Below are positions 1 to 12,600 of a stretch of DNA of 64,000 nucleotides, one piece after another. Within the stretch, counting starts at the first letter, position 1. Each line of letters opens with the position of its first letter. This DNA comes from Eretmocerus hayati (lineage: Eukaryota; Arthropoda; Insecta; Hymenoptera; Aphelinidae): contig CM056741.1 in the NCBI GenBank assembly GCA_029851415.1, positions 64,532,282 through 64,596,281 of the forward strand, in the 5' to 3' direction. The notes beneath the pieces were generated by a model. The model was not told where the DNA came from, ran no database searches, and saw only the letters and a program-made list of their open reading frames with translations. The position numbers and the translations under genes were made by a program.

Positions 1-540
1 CTAAAAATATTAGAACGATACAAGACAGTGCAAGCACAGAAAAATTTATTTGCGGTGTTTCATCGACTCATTTGATAATTGAAATCAACGTTGAGGCTGC
101 GTACCAGAACTAATTAATTCATAAGATACTACATCTTCCGGTGCATTTTTTTGTTAGACTCGAAATTTGAATCCACGCTACTTGAACTCCTCCTCGCAAA
201 GCGTTTACGATTTTTCGAAAATATTGGGCCGCAATGACTTTCCGCTAGTCCCATGCCCCAGATATTTTCTCCGTAGATATCCTGGGGATCCGCGCGCATC
301 CGGATATGTATGCTCAAACTCGTCTATGCTGCCCAACACTAACCTAAAGAGTCTGCCCAAAACCTTGTCCACTCCGATGCGTGCAGTTCGCTACAACGCG
401 TTTGAAAAAGAACTTCGATATGTAGTGGAGGCCTCGTTCTGTGCGCGCGATTTCACCCAATTTTAAGGTTGAACGTTCATCTGTTGAGATGGGGCTTCAA
501 CAATATAATTCATCTGGGTTTATCATTTCAAATGTTCCAG
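1..540 (+). other. Probable cyclase intron, no feature seen
   Basis: This stretch ends in the splice acceptor of the first visible cyclase exon. A 99-codon open frame at 167-466 has no family resemblance and shows none of the expected membrane or linker sequence. Confidence 0.5.
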
Positions 541-699
541 TGCTGCCAGACTTCGTGGCGAGGGAGATGATCAGAGACATTGCTCGAGAAACAGCCCGCG
601 GAGGGACCATCTCTTTCACCCCGAATCAGTTCCATCGAATATACATCCATCGCTACGAAAACGTCAGTATCTTGTTTGCCGATATCAAGGGATTCACAG
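541..699 (+). CDS. Ac78C: AC8-like exon: linker helix and start of C1a
   Basis: The acceptor is the AG at 539-540 and the donor GT is at 700. The reading frame starts with two bases that complete a codon from an upstream exon outside the window. It encodes [14 protein letters not shown], then the first metal-binding stretch [13 protein letters not shown]; the aspartate codon is at 681-683. Confidence 0.93.
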
Positions 700-3600
700 G
701 TAAATTGAGTAATTATGTAAATTTTTGGGATATCATTGGTGCGTCATCCCCGGGCGACTTTCCAAACGTCCCGAACCTTGCTTCTGCTTGTTTTTCCTTA
801 GAAATGTAGACGACGCAGTGATCGTGGTTTTTGTGCATCCTCATGGAAAATACTGAATCGATGAGCGTGCTCCAATTTCGATCTTTGTTTCGGTTCTAGC
901 TAGAATGTGTAACTTTGCTATAGAGCTACCAGAATCACGTTAAATAAATTATCAATTTTTTTGGCCGAAATTTAAATCATCGCATCGTATGTATTTCAAA
1001 GCAGGCAATCGTCATTGAAAACTTGACTCGATCATCAAACCTCAGCTATTTTGTTAAACTCTTTCAAGAGACATCTCTGATCAATAGAGAACAACTCAAG
1101 CTCATTGAATTGAAAAAAATTACGTAATTATTTTTCAATTGCAGCTCTAGCAAGTCAGTGTAGTGCACAGGAATTAGTGAAGGTACTAAACGACCTGTTC
1201 GCCCGTTTCGACAAACTTGCAACAGAAAATCACTGCTTGAGGATCAAGCTATTGGGCGATTGTTATTACTGCATATGCGGCCTGCCGATGCCAAGAGCAG
1301 ATCACGCGCACTGCTGCGTTGAAATGGGGTTGCACATGATCAAGGCGATCCGGGATGTGCGATACACCACCAAGGTTGATCTCAACATGCGCATCGGCAT
1401 CCATAGCGGATCCGTGCTTTGCGGAGTCCTCGGGCTTCGCAAGTGGCAGTTCGACGTCTGGTCCGATGATGTTACTCTCGCGAATCGCCTCGAGAGCGGT
1501 GGGATACCTGGGTTAGTCTACTAAGTCATAGTAATTTTGATTATTGAACAATCCTAGATTATTTTTCAAAACTGGAATTGATCGATTTCCACTTCTCGCA
1601 ATTATCTTAACCCTCTTCTCTAAATCGAGCCAAAAAACAATCTTCGAAGCATATAGACCTGTCCTTGAACCTGTATGTCTGCTTTTTCTTGTATCAAAAA
1701 CTAATTTGGGTGATAATGCTGCTCGAGACATTTTTAACGTCAAAAACGTTTGAAAGGGACTGATTTGAGTTCAGATTGAGGTAAAAAAGCTCTAAGCCCT
1801 GTTCGAGCATTCGTAGCTCGATGTACGTGATTTCCTTTCATCTCTGTTTTGACTCCAAAATGCTAAATTCGATTCCCAACCTATTTCACGAGAACATTAC
1901 CAAAAAATGGTACAGTGCCCCATTCTATCCCGAAGCTTGACTATATTTGTTATCAACTTCATTGAAATCCATCGATGAACCCCAGAAAGTTTGAATGCGT
2001 ATGTGAAAGAAGCAACTAAAACGCCTAAGAAACATCTCATTTGAATACGCTGCAGCTGAGATATTCTAATACTACAAAAACCGATGTCATCTAGGGGATA
2101 AGCCTCTTGGACAGGGACGGGGGGGGGGGCAAATGAGTCGCTCCTACGCCTTCTCGAAAACCCGCAAAAATTCAATTCTACTCAAGTCTATCACAACTCG
2201 ACTTGGAGATGTCAAGTTGCAAATACTCTAGAGCATTTTTTCGAGCTTTTTTAGGTTTTGAAACAAATTTAAAGCTCAGCTAATCTCAAGGTTAAGCTGA
2301 GTTGAAATCAGCAAAAATCGAGGCGAAAATTAAGTGCAAAACGATTACAATGGGTGTTCGAGCGTCGAACCATGTGTCTTGCACCGATCAGAGAATTGCA
2401 ATAAGCTTGATATTTGAAAGTTGTAAATGCATGTTCTCATTTGAAACAAAAAATGTCCTTCTGACTCATTTTGGCGTTTGAGCTCTTTGGTGTGAGAACT
2501 ACACGTTCATAACCAAAATCAACTAACTCTCAAGATTTCACGACTATCGAGGCAATGCCCCTCTGCGCGCGGCATTTCTTTTGACCTTGTTGCTCGGCCC
2601 GCGCTTACGGGCTAACAGCTTCCATAGAAATTTCACTTGATACCCGCTATATTCCCTTAGCATTTTTAACGTAATCGTCGAGTGTTATCCATGTATGTTA
2701 TATTATTTTGGACGTGCCCACTCTTGCTCACCAGCAAGCAGGCAGCGATAGCTCCATGCCGCAGTATTCTGCGAGATTTTGAACTAGAAACAACTTCCAA
2801 AGATCGACTCACGATTGTCAGAAAAATTGTATTCTTTCAGTTCAACAAGCGGGCAAGGTTATTCTCGAAGGATTCTTTCTTGAGGAGCACTGTACTATTC
2901 GTCACAAGCTCTTCAAGAATTCTTGAAGTGTTACCGAATTTCCGGTGGAACAATACTTACTTAGTTCTTGAGGAACTCTCGAAAACTCATGGAGTGCAAC
3001 CAGACAGCTCGTACAATGCGCTTCGCAAACTGTTCCCGAGATGCTCTCAGATCGTCTTCCAAGTACTCTGAAGGAGTTCGCGAGGTGCTTCGAGAATGTT
3101 CCTCAAGTGCTCCAAAAGTGTTCCCAAGATGGTACTAGAATGTTATCCAAGTACTCTTGAAGTGCTCCGAAAATACTATCAGAACATTCCCTATGTACTC
3201 CTTAAGCGTTTGGCATATCAGATAATAAGTTAAGTGTACCCAACTTGCCCCCATATGCCGATTTCAGAAGTGGACACTCATTGACCTACCCGGATATTTT
3301 TTTACGTTTGTGATGTCAAAATATGAGAAAATAAGTGATTTAGATCGACTCCGAGTATTTTCTGCAGTTTCCAGAAAATTTGAAGTGATTTTTCTATTTT
3401 TCGTGTTTACGCGGCTAAGATATCACAGAGGAAATCGCGTTCACTAAAACCGGTGCAGAATTATTTTCATTCGACCAATCTCAACGTATATTAGCGCATT
3501 CGATCCCTTGTCTCGAGACCTTCACAATTCGCTCTTCAGAATTGCAAAACTCTGATTTGGAGCGATTTTATGTACAAAACACGAAGATGATTCGAGATTC

Positions 3601-6600
3601 AAGAAGGCCGACATTGGAGTGTACCTAACATGCCCCCATATGGTTATCTCGGAAAGGCGTGCAGCATGGCTTTTTTTACCACTCGGAACGTGTTTACCGA
3701 TTCAAATTAGGTCGGAAACATTGTTTTGGACCAGCAGCTGGTAAAAAGCTACAAATGTCGCTGCCCAGCAATAAAAACGAATCAAAGCGATTTCATGCAC
3801 TTTATCGCCGAGTCTCATTGTTTCAAATGATGGAGGCAAGTTGATTACACACTTTTGTAAACTCTCAAGAATCATCTTTTGAAAGAATTGGAACTGTTTG
3901 GCGACAACTGGTTCAAATTGAATTTACCTTGATTCATTTTGAAGGTCTTGAGATAAGCTTTAGAATGAGTTGAGGTGCGTTGGAAAATATTGAGATGGAC
4001 CAAAGTTATTAAGAAAATGGCTTAATAGGGGCAAGTCGGGGACACTGACCTTAGTTCAAAACTACCCATCAAAAATAGTACATTTCGATACAAGGGTGGA
4101 AAAATAGGTTTTACACCCGTGTATCGAACTGTGTTTTTCGAAAAACTGTGTGATCAAGTGGAAAATCACTGCGGAAAAGACACTTTCCCGCACAGCGTGT
4201 CGAAATAACAATTTCCTTGCTACTTCACAGTCTACTTTCACGTGATTAGCGTGAACCGGTATTATATCTTTTAGCTGTATTGAGGAGAAACGTATTTCAA
4301 CAATCAAAATTTTGCGCTTACGGGGATATGAATCTGGGGCCTTCGTATTGATATAACCACGATACTCACAAGGGAAGGACCAGACCTTTGGATCACGAAT
4401 CCTTTCCAAAATTCTTTTACAGTTTGGTACTCCCTAGAATGTGAAAAATCCAGAGTGACTCGGTCAAATGGGCCTCCTGTCCAAAGATACAGGCACTGAG
4501 ATTAGCATTACCCATATAGGCTGATGTTAAAAAGTGATGTATATAGAATATATAGATATACTGGTAATGCTAACTTTTTTGCTTTTATATAGCTCGGAAC
4601 AGAAGGCCCATTTAACAAAGTTACTGTGGATTCTTCCAAATCTAGGTGACACAAGACTGAAAAAAATTTTGGAAAGAATTGGTGATCCGAAGGTCTGGTC
4701 TTCCCCTTGTTAGTCAATTATGCTATTACAAATGTATGGAATCAGTGTTCAAAACGGGTGTATTAAAGTTACTCGTTCATGAGTCAAAATTCAGTCTATT
4801 ATCGAAGTCTAGAATGAAGTCGAATAGATGTAACTCATTCGATCCTCTTGGACTACCATTTTCCTTTATGATACCAAAGGAACTACGCGCAGGTGATAAT
4901 TGTCAAATCAGCACTTGTCAGGTATGGCGTGGACATGCGGACACCAACTCTTAACTTCTGGATTTTGAGGTTCAAAATGTGTAATTTTCCGCGATAACAC
5001 CCATATATACTATACATACGGAAGGATCTCGACAACACGTTGAGATAAGATATCCGCTTGGAAAACATTCTGAGAGCACCTTGGGAATACTTTGGTACTC
5101 GCTTTGGTATCGCCTGGAGAACATTTCAGGAGCATCTCAGGAATACTTTTGTAACACTTGAGGAACATTTTGGGAGCATCTTGAGAATACTTTGGAGGCA
5201 TTTTAGGAAATCTTTCAGAGTGATAGAGAATACTTTGGCTGTTGATTAGGAACTCATTTGCATCGAAAATTGGGGAATACGTTGGGAATTCTTCTGGAAT
5301 ACTTCCAAAAATTTTTGAGAGTACCTCGGCGATTTGCAAATGAATTCGTCCAGAATATCTTTGGAAAGATGAACCTCGCCGCGCTTCTCAATAATGGGAG
5401 TCATTTACCCACATTCACTTGATGAAATGAGCTCAATTAACTGTGTGATTTTGAATGAAATGTAATAATAGAACTCATGGAACTTTGCTGGTTACTGTGT
5501 AGGTGTAAGAGAGTCGAATCGCATAACGCCCTTGTATTTGGATTGAGCGATCCAGTTGGCCTCTAAATAGGCATGTGCTGAATCGCTAGTTCAAAAAAGG
5601 TCAAAAAAATTGAAAATAAAAACGGCGTTTCGTGACAGTATGCAGAGCTCACTCTTCAGTGCCTCATGTGCATACCTGGGGCAGACGCCACCATCAGATT
5701 GCTCTGATTTGCTGGTTACTGGCTATGAAAAAAACCATTCGATTGCTTTCAGTGAGAAATAGCAACTGAAGTGTGAAAAAACATGTTGCAATTCATGCGA
5801 TTTATTGTCGAAGAGTCCATTTGGATCACCTTGAGTATTCGAGATGAGTCAAAATAAGTCCATATACATAATACTTACATATAATTCTCCATGTCTGCAG
5901 GAGAGTGCATATATCAGAAAACACGCTGCAATGCCTCAATGAATCTTACGAAGTAGAACCCGGCAACGGAGTTGAGCGTGACAACTATCTCCGGGAAAAA
6001 AACGTCGTGACGTACCTGATAAAACAGGTAGAACCGTTACGCTCGAGGCGACGCTACTCCTCGCGTCCCAAGATCTGGATGGATGGCGAGCCACCGGAGA
6101 ACCCCGCCAACCGAACCAAGAAAAGTTTCAAAATTTCGAATTCACTCACCGCCCCGCAGAATCAGGCGCAGCAGTCGGGCCCGAATGGTCCGTCAATGTC
6201 GCATTCAACCTCGGCCAACGCCATTGCCACTCGTACAAACCCCGACGACGACATCGGCGTTGAGTGGACACCGGAGATACCCTTCGAGAATGTAAGTTTG
6301 GCTTCTGCATGCGTTCCTCTTTTTTTACGAATTATGCTCGTTTCTTTCTTTAGTTTGACAAGTTTTAGTCTTCCGCGTTATGGTGCTTGCAAGCTGAGTT
6401 GTGAATGTGGCAGAAATTCAGATCTGAAATTTCGAGTGTAGTTTTCTTGTCAAACTCAAACTTGGCTATTTTGCGGGTATCAGTTCTTGCCATGGAAAAA
6501 TTGTAATCCCCTCTTGTCCAGTCCAAGTTCTTGATGAAGCCTCCACCGGAATGTTTGGCAGCAGTGCATACAAATTTTGGATGTAACTGCGCTCACGGAC

Positions 6601-9600
6601 TTTGAAAAATTCTCTACTGAACCTGCTCAACGTCAGCTTTCTCCTGGGACTGCTGATATCTCAAATCTTGCATCTCACAGATCTTGCAGTCTGCTCATCA
6701 TTTCTGGGGCACATAACGTGGAAAGATAGCATCTGATTGCCAATTCTCTTTTGCTTCGCTCTCGTGCTCGATTTTGAAAACTTTTTCAGAAAAATAGTGT
6801 GCCAATAAAGAGCAATCTTCTCTACTCTTCTCTACGATGGGCTCGCAGGAGAGATTAAGTGATGCAGGCAAAGGGCTCAAGAGGCGTCTCAGCTAATGCT
6901 TATGGGGTTGATTGATCAGACATCTTTCTCAGACTGATATCTTGGTCACGTTTTCAATTTTTTTTTCAGCAGCATTATTAGTTGAATATTCCATCAATTG
7001 TATCATAGCACTCTACTCGAAAGAATTCAGAGACATTTGATTGATATTTCAGCTCAATAGCTCGACATCAATGAGCAACTTGGAGACAGAATACCTGGAG
7101 GATGATGCGACATCAACTAAAAGTGAACCCGTAACTCGTGGGTCGGCTAACGAAAAGAGAACCAAAAGTGGGCTTGAAGTGGCCAGCAACAAGCGCATGC
7201 GATTGGCCAACATCAATCCGTGGACTCTGCGCTACAACGACGAGGCGCTCGAGTCAAAGGTAAATTCACGATAATCTGTGTTCTCTATCTTACTAAATTA
7301 CTTCAAATTTTTATCGTTGTGCATGCTTGCATAACACTGCTCTTTGTTCTCATTCCAGTTCTGCCAGCTCCGCGAAGACATGTTCAAATCAAATATGATA
7401 TGCTGCTTCGTAATATGGCTCTTCATTGCTGTCTGCCAAGCTATAATATTCCCAGAGTAAGTACTGATCTACGTTGAGATCATTTGAACCATCAAATCAT
7501 GCATAGGGATAGCGATATCCCTGAACTACGTCAATATCCTTGCAAAATGTCTCCAAAGGAAATTTTCAAAATTAATTGCAGCTGCGCAGCCTTGAAAGTA
7601 GCTTTATTATCCACCACATTGGTTTTGCTTGCATCTTCAATCCTGGTGATGGCCGACGAGTTCAAAAGCCTACCAATATGCCTGCAGCACTTTTCATCGA
7701 TGCTAGTTTACAATCATCAGTGGCGAACGTTCTTTATTTGCGGTGTCATCGGCCTCATGGCGCTAACTTCTGTCGTAGGAGTAGTGACTTGTCCATTGGT
7801 GAGCAGTTTAAACTATCCATCTATATCGAGAGTATTCGTTCCAATGTGATAATCTATGTTGATGATGAATTATTGAAATGAGAGCATGAGACATCTCGGC
7901 ACTATTACGTGCGCGTAAATTGAAACTGTCACTTTTTCCTTCATATTGAAATTTATCGAGCTCGTATTTTACATATCCACCGACATGAGCTGATTTCTAG
8001 TTCAATATTTCTTCAACGAATCTGTATCAGTCTTTGTTTTTTCGATCGAGCTAAAAGTACGTCGCTGAACTGCAAGCTTGGTTGCGTACATTAAAACGAA
8101 TTGATTCCAAAATACTGCGATTTGCTCATAGATTCTTTGAGGATCACTTCAACTCATACCTTGCTTAATCTTTAAACGCAGGCTAATTTCGAGCCGAAAG
8201 CCTTCCAACAACGTGGCATCCAACTTCTGGCTCCGGCACCGCTAAAGTCCCATAACAGCTCAACCGCAAATGAGCAAAAAAGTGACAGGCTAGTCTTGAG
8301 CTTCTTGGAAAGCTCATTCGCCCAAAATGAAGATTCCGGTATGAATGATGTACAAGTTGGCTCTGGTTCCACTACCGAGACTGGTTCCGAGCGTCGAAGG
8401 AGGCACCATGTCGACTCGAGGTAAATGATTATCTTCCATCGCTACATATTGCGACAATATTTTATTCTTGTTAGAAATCTAATTTTTGAAAAGTTGGGTT
8501 TTTTATTCTGCCCGTGCAGTAATTTTATTTCAAGAACAGTTTTGCAAAACCACGACCTTATGGTTTATGAACACAGTTTTTCCCTTGCGTTACTTTGCGC
8601 AAACTTGGTGAGGTGCGAAGAAATGCTCGTCGTGTAAGTCAAGAATTACATGGATGCTTCTCTGCTCTTACGTAAATTATTTTTCATGTCACCTCGCAAC
8701 ACCTTTTTTCTTACAATAAACATCAGCGTATCAAAAGTCAACGTATGTTGCTAGCGTTACATTGAACAGAGTTGAAATTTTCTTCACGCACGATATGAAA
8801 ATTCGAGTCACGCAAGATGAGTGCAATATTGGCAATGCATTATTCGCCTTGACATTACATATGCAAATCGCATGCTTGTTCTAGTGATACTTAGTATGTA
8901 CACTTTGGGATGGCCAGTATCTTCAACTTATTTGAGAGATGTGTGAATATCGAACTAGTATGAATGACTGTAATGGATAGGTACACCTCTGTGTCCAATG
9001 ACCTTACTTGAAGATGAGTTTGACATAAATAGAATCGGATCTCACTGATACGGGTTTCTTTTTCCTCCAAATGTGCTCACAAAAGCCTAGGTTCTTATAA
9101 TTTTCTAGAAATTATGAATTCGATTTTTGTTTGTTGGCCATTATACTTTGTTACTATCCAGGCCATCGGCGGACGCAACCGTTGGGACTTATTGTTATTT
9201 GTAAACTTTATTCAAGCAAATTCAAGCATGCCTCCAAATGTGACAAAGCGAACACATCATTGTATTGACCGTAAATCATTTGGAAATTGAACAATATTTT
9301 TTCCTTTCCTATCACCTTATTAACCTGCTGAAAACAATTCCGTGGGGGTCCGTGGGACCTAGGCCGAGGAAAATTTCCAATCTTGTTTTTTACGACATTT
9401 GGCATTGGGGACGTGTAGCTTACGAATTTTGACCGTAATCGACCAAATTCAACCATTTTTGGGAGAGAAATGGCCAAAATTTGTACGCTGCACGTCTTGG
9501 ATGCCGAATTTTCAATGTGTCAAGATTGAAAATCTCCCCAGGGCCAGGTCCCACGAAGTCTCATGGGATCCTATGGGATCCCATTTGATCCACAGGGGCT

Positions 9601-12600
9601 TCGTGGGAATCCCATGGGGTGCCACCGAAAAGGGCACTTGCAAAAATTTCACACGGTCACGGCCGATAATCAAATCTTAGCGAGCATTTTAGTCTTCCGA
9701 GTTGAATGCTATAGGAACTTGATCCAACATCTTGTGGATCGAGCTGTGGATGATGGTGTTTGTGAGCCTGGCGGGCTGAATCTGAATGGAAATAAGTCAA
9801 TCGCCTCAATGTTTTGTTACCTCAATGTTTGTGTCAAGATTGAAGAACTATCAATTGAATCACAAAGAAAATTTTTTCATCATCAGTGCAAAGATTCCCA
9901 TTCTTATGGAGAACAAGATACGAATTCTCCTGCGTAAAATGATCGTCGACAGTTTCGATGATTGGAAATACATTTGAACCTTCGACATCGCAAACTTGAA
10001 CAGTTGATATAAGGTAAGTGTACTCAACTTGCCTCTGGGGCCAAATTCTAAATTTTGCGGTAAAATTTTCCGGCAAAATTTACCACAAAATTTGCCGGCA
10101 TCGGTGGCGCTCTGTCGGTAACCTGTAAAATTTACAGCCATTGCTGCAGTTTCCCGACGCGGTTTACCATATTTTTCACGACAAACGCTATCGGCAACGC
10201 AAATATGGAAAATCGCGCCGGCAAATTGCAGCAATATAGCGGCAAATCTTACAGGTTACGGACAGAGCGCCACCGATGCCGGCAAATTTTGCGGTAAATT
10301 TTGCCGGAAAATTTTACCGCAAAATTTAGAATACGGGCCCTGTACCCAACTTGCCCCCGCACATGCCGATCTCGGGAATGGGCACTCCTTGGGCCCCGGC
10401 AATTTTTTTCTACTTTTATTATGTTAAAATATAAGAAAGTAAGTAGTTTGCGTCGACCCTGAATCATTCCTGCGTTCTCCAGAAAATTTGAAGTGATGTT
10501 TCTGTTTTTCGTGGTTGCTTAGCTAAGACAGCGACGAGGGAATTGCGCCCTGTAAAATTAGTGTCAAATTTTTTGAGTTCAACCAATCTTGACGTACCTT
10601 AGCGCATTCGATTTCTTGTCTCAAAACCTTCAAAATCCGTTCTTCAAAGTTGCAATATTCGGATCTGGAGCTAATTTATGTGCAAAACACGGAGTAGTGT
10701 AAACAAGGATGGCAACATCGGAGTGTACTTAACATGCCCACCATATGTTTATCTCGAAAGGGCGTGCAGTACGATTTTTTTACCACTCGGAACATGTTTA
10801 TCGCGTCAAAATAGGTCGGAAAGAGTGTTGTAAACCGGCGAAAAGCTCCAAATGTGCTTGCACGACGATAAAAATACTCTATCTCCGGTTTCCATCATTT
10901 ATTTTAGAAGAATCAAGACAGTTTGGCTCCAATTCATCCAAATTAGACGTAGCTTAGTGCATTCTGAGGGTCCTAACTTAATCTTCAAAATGAGCTTGAA
11001 TACGTTGGAAAATATTGAGGTGGGCCAGAGTTGTTGGGGAAATGGCTAAATGGAGGCAAGTTGGGTACACCATTTTATTAACTCTAAAAAATCACTTTAT
11101 GGAAAAATTAAGACAGCTCGGATCTACTTGATTGAATTTTATCGTACTTGAATTCATTTTAAAGGTCTTGAAACAAGCTTTAAAATGAGCTAAAGCTCGT
11201 TGAAAATTGTTGAGGTAGACCAAAGTTATGAAGAAAATAGCTTAATGGGGCCAAGTTGGGTACACTTACCTTAATATAATTTACCGACACATTTGTTGGG
11301 GTCTCTGCGTGTCAGCTCGGTCGATTATGGGAGTTCAGCACTGTTGGGCGCGGTCAGTACTTGGATGGCTGACACCCATCTCGGTCTGATGAACCTCGAC
11401 TTGCTGTTTTTCTGATCCATTAGTTGTCAATTACATCTCAAAAAGGTGAGCGGAAGGCACGAAATGTTACAATTTCGATGTTCATGCTAACGAAAAGTGA
11501 GCATCGTAAGGGTTATATGATGAATGTGCCGAACTCTCCGGAGCAGGTTTCCCCCTTCAGGAGTTTTCTTTCACTCCACCGGCAAATGCGGTGAGAAATT
11601 AGAATAGGGTGGATGGATCGCAAAAACACGCCACGATTATACACGAAACGTTAAAACCCACGAGATCCGACCCAGCTGTATACTCCATTTTGGCTGAAGA
11701 CGACCGTTGAACATATGAAAAAAAAAATAATAATATATATGTAATATGATTAATATCTTACTATCTTCTACAGCGTACAGAATGATTATTGCTGCAGTCA
11801 AAGTCTTAGAGATACAGAATACCACGGAAAGTCTCACATTAGCAATGTCAGGCGACACCGTCACCGACATCGGCACTCGCGGCATCGACTTCGACTCCGT
11901 CACCGTCGTGACGTCCCAGCAACAGCACCAGAATCACCAAGAGACAACGAGCTCGTGGAGCCGGCAACGCGAACCGAAAAGTTCGGGGAAGTAGTCCCAG
12001 GTAGTGGACGAATAATCGCCGAGGGTGAACGGTGCTTCAAACCCGAATACGTCGTGTTCACTTGGGTGCTCTGCCTCGTCGCTCTAGCATCCGCGCTCAA
12101 GCTCTACTACTTGGTCAAAACTGCCTTGGCCAGTCTCATGGTGCTCTTATATGCTGCACTCGTGCTTTCCCTTGCTCGACAGCATTTTTCACCCTGGAGT
12201 GGGCAACCCGATGTGGATTCGTAAGTATACTCTTCACGCGTTCAGTTGATTATGTAAAATATATGCATTACATTTTTCTCAATCAGATTTAGATTTTTCC
12301 CTCCTAGAATCTCGCGCGAAATTCCAGACATATCTGATTATCACGGTCAGGGTGGATCTTGGCATGGTTTTGAAAGTTTTTTCGTAACATTCTTGCAAGA
12401 AAAGGGAAGTACAGAGAAATATATTGTCTGCGTGATTGAGAAACGGTCGAAATCAACTCATGTCATATAAAAAAATGCAACCAGCATGAATCCAAGTTCG
12501 ATGTTCAACAAGTAGTAAGACAGAGGTCGCGTATGACCTGATTTATGACAGATTATTTGGAATCATATTCGCAAGTGATTCGTGCATGAGTGATGGATCT

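Larger units (their letters stand above)
1512..5900 (+). other. Cyclase intron with repeats
   Basis: A 4.4-kb intron. It carries a G10 run near 2120-2130, a degenerate Leu/Glu-like minisatellite in two orientations, one TIR transposon copy (3226-4053) and a long foldback repeat centred near 4535. No coding region was recognised. Confidence 0.8.
8421..11773 (+). other. Cyclase intron with hairpin and nested transposons
   Basis: A 3.35-kb intron. It has a hairpin element near 9357-9545 and the TIR transposon copy at 10010-11273 that itself contains a foldback insertion. No coding region was recognised. Confidence 0.8.

Noticed and set aside
167..466. 99-codon frame upstream of the first cyclase exon
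   Set aside because: No resemblance to AC8 linker or membrane helices, and the real exon start at 541 is fixed by a clear acceptor with intron-like sequence before it.
2117..2132. G-run considered as a regulatory G4 element
   Set aside because: A single homopolymer run of about ten G without further G-tracts; more likely simple slippage.
3659..3844. Frame similar to one at 10745-10957 (FFYHSE.VYR), at first taken for a conserved protein
   Set aside because: Both lie in the two copies of transposon family A, so the similarity is that of the repeat DNA; each frame is broken by stops nearby.
11746..11994. Plus-strand frame over the His/Arg exon in another reading phase
   Set aside because: It does not join either neighbouring cyclase exon in phase and lacks the PEYVVF run.
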